Virus record (IMG/VR): IMGVR_UViG_3300022924_000031
Span: 1-23,452 of that record
Origin: a virus
Length of the DNA: 23,452 nt
Strand: one strand, 5' to 3'
Shown here: piece after piece, positions 12,576-20,211 of the stretch
Numbering within the stretch: the first letter of the stretch is position 1
Layout of the letters: each line of letters starts with the position of its first letter
Translations under genes and position numbers: made by a program
The notes under the pieces: model-generated
Databases searched by the model: none
The model's input: only the letters and a program-made list of their open reading frames with translations
Told to the model about the DNA's origin: nothing

Positions 12576-12859
12576 TCCTGAACGGTGTAGGCGGTCGCAC
12601 GATCGCCGAAGCCCAACAGAACCTCTCCATGGTCGAAGCGCGACAGTGGGCTCAGTACATCAAGCGCCACGGGGGCCTGAACATAGCTGAACGTGTTGAG
12701 CAAGCCGCGGCATTGATTTGCAGTACCGGCGCGCAGCTTATGGGCAACAAAAACGTAAAGGTCGCCGACTTCATCCCTAATCGGGAATCTGACGACGAAC
12801 TGCGTTATGCTACGCCGCAAGACTTCTTAAAAGTGCTTCAAGCCTCAAGGAAACAATAG
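12198..12859 (+). CDS. Tail assembly chaperone, long form (gpGT-like) by -1 frameshift
   Basis: The -1 frame is open through the end of the short form and reads GKDEAPEDLWFELVLNGVGG, then TIAEAQQNLSMVEARQW, WAQYIKRHGGLNIAERVEQA and on to TAG at 12859. LWFELVLNGVGG...EA..WA.Y...GGLN...R.E is the usual T-domain opening, but no start codon or ribosome site precedes it, so the T part is read as a fusion of about 220 aa. A later in-frame ATG at 12629 would lose half the conserved opening. The T domain recruits tube subunits to the tape measure in lambda. Confidence 0.82.
12536..12554 (+). promoter_or_regulatory. Candidate -1 frameshift slippery region
   Basis: In-frame codons are GCA-AAG-ACG-AAG-CCC-CCG. 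Two slip candidates exist: GGCAAAG (12536-12542), one base from lambda's GGGAAAG, and the C5 run GCCCCCG (12548-12554). Either leads into the T frame without a stop. Neither is a perfect X-XXY-YYZ heptamer. Confidence 0.55.
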
Positions 12860-12861
12860 CT

Positions 12862-15597
12862 ATGGCGGTAGGCAGCCTCGGGCAATTGACAGTTGATCTC
12901 GTGGCGAATACCGCAGGCTTCGAGCGCGGTATGGATCAGGCCGAACGCGCTTTGGCTGCGACGACTCGGGAAGCTAAAAAGCAAGGTGAAGCCCTTGATC
13001 GGCTGATCGGGCAAATCGATCCGACTGTCGCGGCTTATAGCCGTCTCGACAAGATGGAACAGCAGCTAGACGCCCACCGCAAAGCCGGGCGGTTGCCGAC
13101 TGAAGACTACAAAGCTTACAAAGCCCAACTGGACGCTACGCGCGCTTCCCTGGCGCAGACCGATGCGGCCTTGACCAAAGGCGGCCTTAGCGCAAAGCAG
13201 CTGGCAAACAACCTTCGCGGCGTGCCTGCGCAGTTCACCGACATCGCGACTTCTCTCTACGCCGGTCAAGCTCCCCTGACCGTGCTGCTTCAGCAGGGCG
13301 GCCAGCTCAAGGACATGTTCGGCGGCATCGGCCCCGCGGCATCGGCTCTCGGCGGCTACGTCGTCGGGCTGATCAACCCTTTCACGGTCCTCGCCGCCAC
13401 TCTCGGTACGATCACCGCTTTGTTCATCGACGCGGAGAAGGAAGCCAGCGCGTTTAACAAAGCCTTGTTCAGCGGTTCGGCCAGTTCGGGGCAGACCTCT
13501 TCGTCCTTGTCTCAGCTCGCAGAAGACGCCGCGACGCTAACCGGAAGACTCGGAGAAGCCAGGCAAGCCGTTATCGCCCTGGCCGGCAGCACCGGGCTTA
13601 GCGAAACTCAATTCCGCAACCTCGCGCTAGCCGCTACGGCTATCGGCGAGTTCACCGGCAAAGGCGCGGCAGAAGTCGCTAAATCGCTTGGCGAACTGGG
13701 CGACAATGCTACAACCGCCGCGCAGAAGATCAGCGCGCAGTATGGCTTAATCACCAATGAGCAGTACGAGGTTATCAAAGCCCTCGACGTCCAAGGCAAA
13801 AAGCAAGAAGCCTTGGATGTACTCAGCGCCACCCTGGCCGAGAATGCTCAAACACGACTGAAGACCTACCGCGATTCGTTGTCTGACCTTGAACGCGACT
13901 GGGACGACATCGGAACGGCGATCAGCAATGCCTATGCTCAAGTTCGCGGCGAGCTTTTTCCTGACGCGGCTAAGCAGATCGAACTGCTCGAACGCATCCT
14001 GCAGACCCGCAAAGAGGGCGGCATATCCGGCGCTATCTCTACGGGCCTCGGCAACCTGGCAACCACGCTAGGACTGGCAGACGAAACCACCGAGGCGCTG
14101 GAGAAGCAGCTCGGGTTGCTCAAACAACAGGAGACCTCGAAGAAAGCCGCCGCAGAGGTAACCGGGCAAGAAGTTCGAGCTAACCAAGCGCTTATCAAGG
14201 CAGACGCAGAACGCTTGAAGGCCGCCAAGTCCGCACCGGCGCCTAGAGCCTTCCGAGAAGACGCCGGCCAACGAATGCTCGATACGCTGCGGCAGCAGGC
14301 CGCCGCGCTCCAAGTTCAATCTGAGACGACGGATAAGCTCGGCACCCAAGCCAAAGCGCTCGCCGCTTTTGAGCAGCAGATTGCCGACATCAAGTCGAAA
14401 GACATTCAGACCGCAGATCAGAAGTCGATCCTTGCTTCTGAGGATCTGTTGCGCGCACAGCTCAAACGCAACGTAGCGCTTGAACAGGAAGTTGACGCCA
14501 GGAAACAAGCAACTGCCGAAGCCGGTAAACTTGCTGCGTTCCAAGAGAACCAAGCTTCGAAGCTTAGCCAGGCACAGGAAGGTTTAGATTCTTCGCTTAC
14601 CGGCCTAGGGCAAGGCGAGAAGCTGCGAGAGCGTTTGAAAGAAGATCTGCAGATCCGTAAGGAGTATCAGTCCGAAGTCGACAAGCTGAACAGCCAGTTC
14701 AACAAGGGGCAGATCAGCGACGATCTGTATGGGCAGGAAACAGCGATTCTCGAAGAGAACCTGGCTTCGCGCTTAGTCATGCAGCAGGACTACTACAACC
14801 AACTGGACGAAGCGCAGGGTTCGTTCTTCCTCGGCGCATCCGAAGGGTGGGCAAACTGGGCTGAGGAAGCCACGAACTACAGCTCGATGGCTGCTGAATT
14901 CGTCACTGGTTCGCTTGACGCGCTAACAGACGGTCTTACCGATACGTTCATGTCGATTCTTGACGGCACGAAATCCGTAGGCGATGCCTTCGCCGACCTC
15001 GGCGTGCTGATGGTTAAGTCCATCGTCGGCGCCCTAGTCCAGATGGCCGCGCAATGGCTTGTGTATCAAGCTGTGCAGTTGTTCGTCGGAAAGACCACGC
15101 AAGCTTCGGCGTCCACCGCGCTGATTGCAAACGCCCAGGCTACGGCCTTCCAAGCCTCCCTTGCGGCGTTCGCATCCACCGCGGCTATCCCTATCGTCGG
15201 CCCGTTGCTAGCCCCCGCTGCCGCTGCCAGTGCTGCTGCCTTTGCAGCCCCACTAGTGGCCGGCGTAGCTACCGCTTCGTTGGCAGGTATGGCGCACGAT
15301 GGTATCGACGCTGTGCCACAAACCGGCACATGGCTTTTGCAGAAAGGCGAGCGTGTGACTACCGCACAGACCAGTGCCAAGCTCGACAAGACCTTGGACA
15401 GTATGAAAAGCCCGAGCGGCGGCAACGGCACTACGGTAAACTTGATCGAAGATGCATCACGCGCCGGGCAGTCCGAAGAACGGACAGGCGAGCAGGGGGA
15501 ACGAATGATCGATGTTTTCGTGGCAGATTTGCTGGGAGACGGACGTACTGCAGACGCTATGAACCGTAAGTTCGGCTTGCAGACGGCGGGGCGCTAA
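12862..15597 (+). CDS. Tape measure protein
   Basis: 911 aa, sets tail length and is ejected with the DNA. The N-terminus GSLGQLTVDLVANTAGFERG is the lambda gpH/TMP_2-type start, followed by long coiled-coil stretches. A hydrophobic segment spans ~residues 155-192 (IGPAASALGGYVVGLINPFT onward). A second coiled-coil region runs ~400-640. A hydrophobic C-terminal area has SIVGALVQMAAQWLVYQAVQ and an Ala-rich stretch, ending GMAHDGIDAVPQTGTWLLQK as in lambda-type tape measures. At about 1.5 angstrom per residue it predicts a tail near 135 nm (inference). AAGGA is 10 nt upstream of ATG 12862. Confidence 0.95.
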   Translation: MAVGSLGQLTVDLVANTAGFERGMDQAERALAATTREAKKQGEALDRLIGQIDPTVAAYSRLDKMEQQLDAHRKAGRLPTEDYKAYKAQLDATRASLAQTDAALTKGGLSAKQLANNLRGVPAQFTDIATSLYAGQAPLTVLLQQGGQLKDMFGGIGPAASALGGYVVGLINPFTVLAATLGTITALFIDAEKEASAFNKALFSGSASSGQTSSSLSQLAEDAATLTGRLGEARQAVIALAGSTGLSETQFRNLALAATAIGEFTGKGAAEVAKSLGELGDNATTAAQKISAQYGLITNEQYEVIKALDVQGKKQEALDVLSATLAENAQTRLKTYRDSLSDLERDWDDIGTAISNAYAQVRGELFPDAAKQIELLERILQTRKEGGISGAISTGLGNLATTLGLADETTEALEKQLGLLKQQETSKKAAAEVTGQEVRANQALIKADAERLKAAKSAPAPRAFREDAGQRMLDTLRQQAAALQVQSETTDKLGTQAKALAAFEQQIADIKSKDIQTADQKSILASEDLLRAQLKRNVALEQEVDARKQATAEAGKLAAFQENQASKLSQAQEGLDSSLTGLGQGEKLRERLKEDLQIRKEYQSEVDKLNSQFNKGQISDDLYGQETAILEENLASRLVMQQDYYNQLDEAQGSFFLGASEGWANWAEEATNYSSMAAEFVTGSLDALTDGLTDTFMSILDGTKSVGDAFADLGVLMVKSIVGALVQMAAQWLVYQAVQLFVGKTTQASASTALIANAQATAFQASLAAFASTAAIPIVGPLLAPAAAASAAAFAAPLVAGVATASLAGMAHDGIDAVPQTGTWLLQKGERVTTAQTSAKLDKTLDSMKSPSGGNGTTVNLIEDASRAGQSEERTGEQGERMIDVFVADLLGDGRTADAMNRKFGLQTAGR

Positions 15598-16130
15598 TGG
15601 CTATCCCCGTATATCCGGAAGGGTTACCGTGCCCTCTACGTGAGAACTACGCACGAACCCCAGTAAACAACATCCGCAGAACACCAATGGACAGCGGACG
15701 GTCTCGGCAGCGCGTAGAGTTTACAGACGTGCCGGACACGATCCAACTAACTTGGATTATGACGCCCACCCAAGCCCGGTTTTTTGAAGCGTGGGCGGCA
15801 CAAGTCGTCGGGGCCGGCTGGTTCACCATGGAGCTGCTTAGCCCCCTTGGCTTCACGGAGGAAGAAATCAGATTCACAGAAACGCCCGCGGGAGGAGAGC
15901 TTACGGGGAAATACCTGTGGCGTTATCGGGTCGTTTGCGAGACACGGTACAGACCAATGCTCCCGCCCGGTTGGGTCGAATTGTTGCCGAGCTTTATCCT
16001 GAACCCTGAAATTTTTGATTACGCAATGAATCGCGAATGGCCGTTGGCACTGCCCGGTCAGCCCCTGCTGCTTGAGGACGGCGAAGAGTTGTTAACCGAG
16101 GACGGCGAGTCCTTGACACTGGAGAGTTGA
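15597..16130 (+). CDS. Minor tail tip protein, gpM-like in position
   Basis: 177 aa, overlapping the tape-measure stop (TAATG). YPEGLPCPLRENYARTPVNN, SGRSRQRVEFTDVPDTIQLTW, a MTPTQARFFEAWAAQVVGAG segment and RYRPMLPPGWVELLPSFILNP are recurrent blocks of a small minor-tail family that follows the tape measure in many siphophages. It is expected to form part of the distal tail ring. The last 21 residues contain an LLEDGEELLTEDGESLTLE repeat, a known kind of short C-terminal ornament. The exact family name is not certain. Confidence 0.7.
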   Translation: MAIPVYPEGLPCPLRENYARTPVNNIRRTPMDSGRSRQRVEFTDVPDTIQLTWIMTPTQARFFEAWAAQVVGAGWFTMELLSPLGFTEEEIRFTETPAGGELTGKYLWRYRVVCETRYRPMLPPGWVELLPSFILNPEIFDYAMNREWPLALPGQPLLLEDGEELLTEDGESLTLES

Positions 16131-16133
16131 CCC

Positions 16134-17162
16134 GTGGCTAAAAGAATTAGTGAATTGCCGTCGGCAACACTAGCTAATGAAAGCGATATCGACGCCGTGG
16201 TTCAGTCGGGTATCACCCGCAAACGTACGCTGACACAATTGCGCGCCGCTATCGTGGGCGGGTGGCAAGGGTTTATAGGTACGTTCCTCGGTGCTGCAAG
16301 TGCGGCTGATGCGCGTACAGCGATTGGCGCAATCGGCAGTGCTGACAACATTAGCGGCAGTGCGGCAAAACTGACAACATCGCGCAATATTGCCGCAACT
16401 GGGGATGTCGCGTGGAACGTAAACTTTGATGGCTCAGCCGCAGCTACTGCCGCAGCTACTGTCGGACGCAAAGTAAGTCCGGCGTACATCGAAGGGTTGC
16501 AGATGTCGTGGGTAAGCGCTAACGCACTGACTGTTCAAACGGGTTCGGCCTACATCGATTCGTTGGCCACTGTCTTACCGGTTCCGGCTGCGATTGCAAA
16601 AACCGGTCTCGTGCTTGCGGCTGCAACGAAATACCACGTTTATCTGTTCTCAAACGCTGGTACACCTGACATTGAGATTGTCACCACCGCGCCTTCTGCG
16701 AAGGTATACGGCAACGCCAGGACTAAGACCGGTGACGCATCACGGCGTTATGTCGGGTCGATCTTCACTGGCGCTGCAAACACCATTCTGCGCTTCAAGC
16801 AAAGCGGCAATAAAATACTGTACGGCGGTGACTTCACCGCCTCCCCCTTTTCTGTGCTATCGAACGGCGTGGCCACGGCATCGACTAACGTTTCGTTGGC
16901 TGGTTGTGTGCCGGAAACTGCACCTTTTGCGCAATTGTTCCTATGGAGCAACACGGCAAACGCAGTAGGCCTTTATGTTAATGATGCTGACACTGGTGCG
17001 GTGTCTACGACTAATAGTCAAGTATCGCTTGCTTTGGGTCAAATGCTCTGCTGCGAACTGGCGATTTCTTACGGTGCCCAGTTGCTGAATTACGCGTACT
17101 CTGCCACGCCCGGTGCAAACGGTGCGTACATGCGAGTCCAAGGTTACACCTTCGAGAGATAA
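16134..17162 (+). CDS. Tail fibre protein
   Basis: 342 aa with a GTG start supported by GGAGAG (16121-16126) 7 nt upstream. The N-terminus KRISELPSATLANESDIDAV and TRKRTLTQLRAAI is the usual baseplate/tip attachment segment of phage fibres. A GAASAADARTAIGAIGSADN stretch and a repeat-like LTTSRNIAATGDV / FDGSAAATAAAT region form the shaft, and the C-terminal ~200 residues are beta-rich without a recognised catalytic motif. It probably contributes to receptor contact together with the tailspike that follows. Confidence 0.75.
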   Translation: MAKRISELPSATLANESDIDAVVQSGITRKRTLTQLRAAIVGGWQGFIGTFLGAASAADARTAIGAIGSADNISGSAAKLTTSRNIAATGDVAWNVNFDGSAAATAAATVGRKVSPAYIEGLQMSWVSANALTVQTGSAYIDSLATVLPVPAAIAKTGLVLAAATKYHVYLFSNAGTPDIEIVTTAPSAKVYGNARTKTGDASRRYVGSIFTGAANTILRFKQSGNKILYGGDFTASPFSVLSNGVATASTNVSLAGCVPETAPFAQLFLWSNTANAVGLYVNDADTGAVSTTNSQVSLALGQMLCCELAISYGAQLLNYAYSATPGANGAYMRVQGYTFER

Positions 17163-17166
17163 TTAA

Positions 17167-19320
17167 ATGGCTAACACCTACCCAACCGCGCAGTACCCGC
17201 TAGGCTCGACTGAAGTCAAGGTTCTGTATAACAACGCCTCGAACCTGGACGACGCGGTAAACGATCAAGTCAACTTGACGTGGCCCGACCGTTTCGGGGC
17301 AATTCGAAAGACCTATCACGGTATCGAAGTCGACGCGCAAAACGCGCTGTTGAATACGGGATACGAATTTATCGGCGATTACGACGCGGATGGCCCGCTG
17401 ACGATTGATCGGTTGAACCAGATATTTACGAAGGACGGGGAGTTCTGGCGAGCCGCAGCGCCACCGCCGGGCCCCGGGCCGGTGCTTCCGTATACCACCG
17501 TAAACAACTGGGCTATCGATCAGCCGAAGTTTGTCAGTGCTGGTGACGCAGTGTTGCGTACAGACCTTGCCGCGCCTCCTGGTGCCGGTCTTATCGGGTT
17601 CGCTGGTGACGGTAGCGTAAACTACCCAGCGGGAACTGTTGGCTATGCTTTGCTGCGTTCGCTGCCTGCGTTCGTCAACGCCAGTTCGTATGGCTTCGTT
17701 GGCGACGGTACGAATGTCGACACGCTGCGGCTACAGACAGCTATCGATTCCGGGTTCCCAATTTGCATCAACGCCGGTACGTTCGAAGTCACGCTTGCGC
17801 AGAACATCCCCCTTGAGGGCGGCGCTAGTGTCTGTGCTTTGATCATCAAAACTGGCATGATTTTGAAAGGCGCCGGGAAGGGCAAAACGATCATCAAGTT
17901 GAAGGACAATGAGTCGACTGACGCTTCGCCGAAATACTTCAACATCTTCGCCGGTAACAGCATCATCCAAGATGCCCACTTCAGTGACTTCACAATTGAC
18001 GTGAACGGCGCGAATAACAAGATCAGCCCGAGTCGCGGCTCAGGCGTCTATAACCCTTATAACTGCGCAGGCATCTTCGTGTCAGGCCGCGTGGCTACCG
18101 TCGGCACTGACGCACGCATGCTAAATTGCAGCATTATGAATATGGCGTTCATCAACTCGCCCGGCGTAACCTGCATCGCAACCGGTCAACAGGAAGGTTC
18201 GGCTGTACTCAGCAATAACGTTCAAATCATGTTCTGCGATTTCTACAACAACGGAATCGACAGCAGCGACCACTCGTCTGTGTACATGTGGGGGAACAAG
18301 ATTTGGGTGCAGTTCTGCAACTTCGACCACCCGTCGCAGTCTACCGGTGTCGCTGGCCCTGTGGTTGCTGCTGAACTGCACGGTTCGTCGAACTTCTTCT
18401 GCAACAATAACATCAACAATTACTGCCAGATTGCATGGGTGTCAGGCAACCAGACCGGCCCGTCAATCGGCATGCACGTATGCAACAACCACGCACGGGT
18501 TAGCTGGGTTGGCGTTGGCCTGTACAGCCTGACCACAATTGCGCTTGGCCTGCGTGACGTGATCATCCATGACAACACCATTGAAATCTTGCAAGGGCCA
18601 ATCCTTAACCCTGGAATGACGTTCCCTAAAACGGGCATTTTGCTTGGCGTGGAAGACGGGCAATCCGACCGTGTTTCTGTGCAAGGCAACGTTCTGAAGT
18701 GCTTCGACGTTGTGTCGAACATGGGTATCCTGGTCGCTCCAGGTTCGGCGGCGTTCATGCAGGACACCGACGTAAAAGGCAATATGGTGTCCGGTTTCAG
18801 TCGCGGTATCGTTGTCGGCCTGGGGGCGACCGGTACGGCGTTCGACACGATGATCAGCGACAACAACATCTGCAATCTTACACCGTCTACCGCGGTAGCT
18901 CTGCCGGATGGTATCCACGTCACTGGCGCGCACGGTGCAATGTCCATCAAGGGCAACAAGATTGCGGGCAGCGTGATAAACCGCGGCATCTTCCTAAGCA
19001 CCTTCGGCGGTCCGTCTACGCTTGACTCGCTTGATATGGACGGTAACGACGTTGCGTCGAATGCGACAACCCCTATCTTCGATTCGATGATTGTTTCCGG
19101 TCGTCGTCAAGGTCGTCAGGCCTGCACGATCACTACCGCAGTGCCAACCAACGCGACCTGGCGCATCGGTGACGAAGTGTACTATGCGCCAAACCTGATG
19201 GCCTTCGGTGGCGGTGGCGGTACGCAGTACATTGTGGACGGGTTGCGCAGGATGACGAACGGGACAGGCAACGTACTAAACGTCGACTGGTTCCAGCAAC
19301 GTCGACTGACCGGCAACTAA
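17167..19320 (+). CDS. Tailspike with right-handed beta-helix, probable capsule/O-antigen depolymerase
   Basis: 717 aa. Residues 1-~95 (YPTAQYPLGSTEVKVLYNNA, RFGAIRKTYHGIEVDAQNAL) are a virion-anchoring domain found on many tailspikes, followed by a PPPGPGP hinge and a second short beta domain. From ~residue 178 (SSYGFVGDGTNVDTLRLQTA) it follows the pectate-lyase-3 superfamily opening, with many short beta-helix rungs containing N-N-x-I/V patterns (NNVQIMFCDFYNNGI, FFCNNNINNYC, NNHARVSWVG, GNMVSGFSRG). The C-terminal ~60 residues look like a separate cap. Such trimeric proteins bind and cleave surface polysaccharide. Catalytic acids cannot be assigned by eye. The tip set interrupted by fibre and spike suggests modular exchange. 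Confidence 0.85.
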   Translation: MANTYPTAQYPLGSTEVKVLYNNASNLDDAVNDQVNLTWPDRFGAIRKTYHGIEVDAQNALLNTGYEFIGDYDADGPLTIDRLNQIFTKDGEFWRAAAPPPGPGPVLPYTTVNNWAIDQPKFVSAGDAVLRTDLAAPPGAGLIGFAGDGSVNYPAGTVGYALLRSLPAFVNASSYGFVGDGTNVDTLRLQTAIDSGFPICINAGTFEVTLAQNIPLEGGASVCALIIKTGMILKGAGKGKTIIKLKDNESTDASPKYFNIFAGNSIIQDAHFSDFTIDVNGANNKISPSRGSGVYNPYNCAGIFVSGRVATVGTDARMLNCSIMNMAFINSPGVTCIATGQQEGSAVLSNNVQIMFCDFYNNGIDSSDHSSVYMWGNKIWVQFCNFDHPSQSTGVAGPVVAAELHGSSNFFCNNNINNYCQIAWVSGNQTGPSIGMHVCNNHARVSWVGVGLYSLTTIALGLRDVIIHDNTIEILQGPILNPGMTFPKTGILLGVEDGQSDRVSVQGNVLKCFDVVSNMGILVAPGSAAFMQDTDVKGNMVSGFSRGIVVGLGATGTAFDTMISDNNICNLTPSTAVALPDGIHVTGAHGAMSIKGNKIAGSVINRGIFLSTFGGPSTLDSLDMDGNDVASNATTPIFDSMIVSGRRQGRQACTITTAVPTNATWRIGDEVYYAPNLMAFGGGGGTQYIVDGLRRMTNGTGNVLNVDWFQQRRLTGN

Positions 19321-19321
19321 C

Positions 19322-19816
19322 ATGAGCGCCATTCTTGCGGAAGTTAACGCAGGGGCCAATGAGGGTACGGATTGCATAATCCGTACCCTTGAGTTGGTTT
19401 GCGCTGCGTGGGCCGAACCGGTGTTCATATGCACCGGTTTTGAAGACGTTATCGCGACTGATGAAAATGGCAGGGTGATAACCTTCATCGGGGCCAATAT
19501 CGATATCGCCTTAGCGGCCAAGAATAACAAGGGGAATCAGACATTAGCCTTCGCTGTGGACAATACGACTGGTGAAGCCTCGCGACTTATCGACCGGGCT
19601 ATCGAAGCGAACGCCCGCGTTACAGCGATTTACCGAACCTATCTGAACACGAACCTTGCCGCACCCGCCGAAAAGCCCTACGTGCTTACGCTTCTCGGAG
19701 GAACTATACAAGGACAACAGGCGCAGCTTGATACCGGGTTCTTCAACATGATTGGGGTAGCCTGGCCGAGACAGCTGTACACTGTAAACTTCGCCCCAGG
19801 TCTGAGGTACATATAG
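19322..19816 (+). CDS. DUF1833 minor tail protein (gpL-like position)
   Basis: 164 aa, one base after the tailspike stop and overlapping the NlpC/P60 gene (TAGTG). ITFIGANIDIALAAKNNKGN, QTLAFAVDNTTGEASRLID, VTAIYRTYLNTNLAAPAEKP and a final WPRQLYTVNFAPGLRYI are typical of DUF1833, a tail-tip component found directly before the NlpC/P60 and gpJ-like genes. No good ribosome site precedes the ATG, so translation is probably coupled to the tailspike. The first 120 nt contain two strong hairpins. Confidence 0.85.
   Translation: MSAILAEVNAGANEGTDCIIRTLELVCAAWAEPVFICTGFEDVIATDENGRVITFIGANIDIALAAKNNKGNQTLAFAVDNTTGEASRLIDRAIEANARVTAIYRTYLNTNLAAPAEKPYVLTLLGGTIQGQQAQLDTGFFNMIGVAWPRQLYTVNFAPGLRYI
19362..19389 (+). 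repeat. Perfect 12-bp hairpin inside the DUF1833 gene
   Basis: AGGGTACGGATT (19362-19373), loop GCAT, AATCCGTACCCT (19378-19389). The repeat is fully paired and begins 40 nt after the start codon. No T tract follows. Confidence 0.9.
19416..19439 (+). repeat. Second perfect hairpin inside the DUF1833 gene
   Basis: AACCGGTG (19416-19423), loop TTCATATG, CACCGGTT (19432-19439), followed by TT-GAAG. It starts 26 nt after the 12-bp hairpin. Confidence 0.85.
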
Positions 19817-20211
19817 TGGAATGGGTCAATAGTTATCTGTGTTGCGCGTACGAGGATGGCGCACGGGGTCCCGACCGGTACGACTGCTGGGGCCTGGTTA
19901 GACACGTCAGACACGCTGAACTAGGCAAGAGGCTCCTGGCCGAGTACGGCAGCCTGCGCAATAAAGACCCACGAGAATTCACGCGTGCCTACGAGGAAGA
20001 ATCCTCCGTAATGGAGTTGTGCCAGCCCGAGCACGGAGCCATTGCCGCTGTTATGATTGGGCGTATCTGCACACATGTAGCACTGGTCGTAGAGTCCCTT
20101 GACGGATTGAGGATCCTTGAGATAAACCCAACGCGCGGCCCTCGCTTCCTTCCCCTACACAAATGGTTGCGTGACCATTCGACGGTCACTTTCCACAGAG
20201 ATCGCCCATGA
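19816..20211 (+). CDS. NlpC/P60 family peptidase (tail tip, gpK-like)
   Basis: 131 aa with a GTG start overlapping the DUF1833 stop. The catalytic Cys lies in YDCWGLVRH (C24), the His in ICTHVALVVES (H87), and the third polar position is in LEINPTRGP (about N104), the arrangement of NlpC/P60 gamma-D-glutamyl-diaminopimelate peptidases. In tail tips these enzymes cut peptidoglycan cross-links to help DNA entry. It lacks the JAB/Mov34 half found in lambda gpK, so it is the peptidase-only version. It overlaps the gpJ-like gene by ATGA. Confidence 0.92.
   Translation: MEWVNSYLCCAYEDGARGPDRYDCWGLVRHVRHAELGKRLLAEYGSLRNKDPREFTRAYEEESSVMELCQPEHGAIAAVMIGRICTHVALVVESLDGLRILEINPTRGPRFLPLHKWLRDHSTVTFHRDRP

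Noticed and set aside
12629-12859. Independent 76-aa gene starting at ATG 12629
   Set aside because: The conserved T-domain text begins upstream of this ATG in the same frame and there is no ribosome site; it is the C-terminal part of the frameshift product.
16824-16841. GGCGGTG-actt-CACCGCC hairpin in the tail fibre gene
   Set aside because: A single 7-bp coding hairpin is expected by chance several times in a window of this size.
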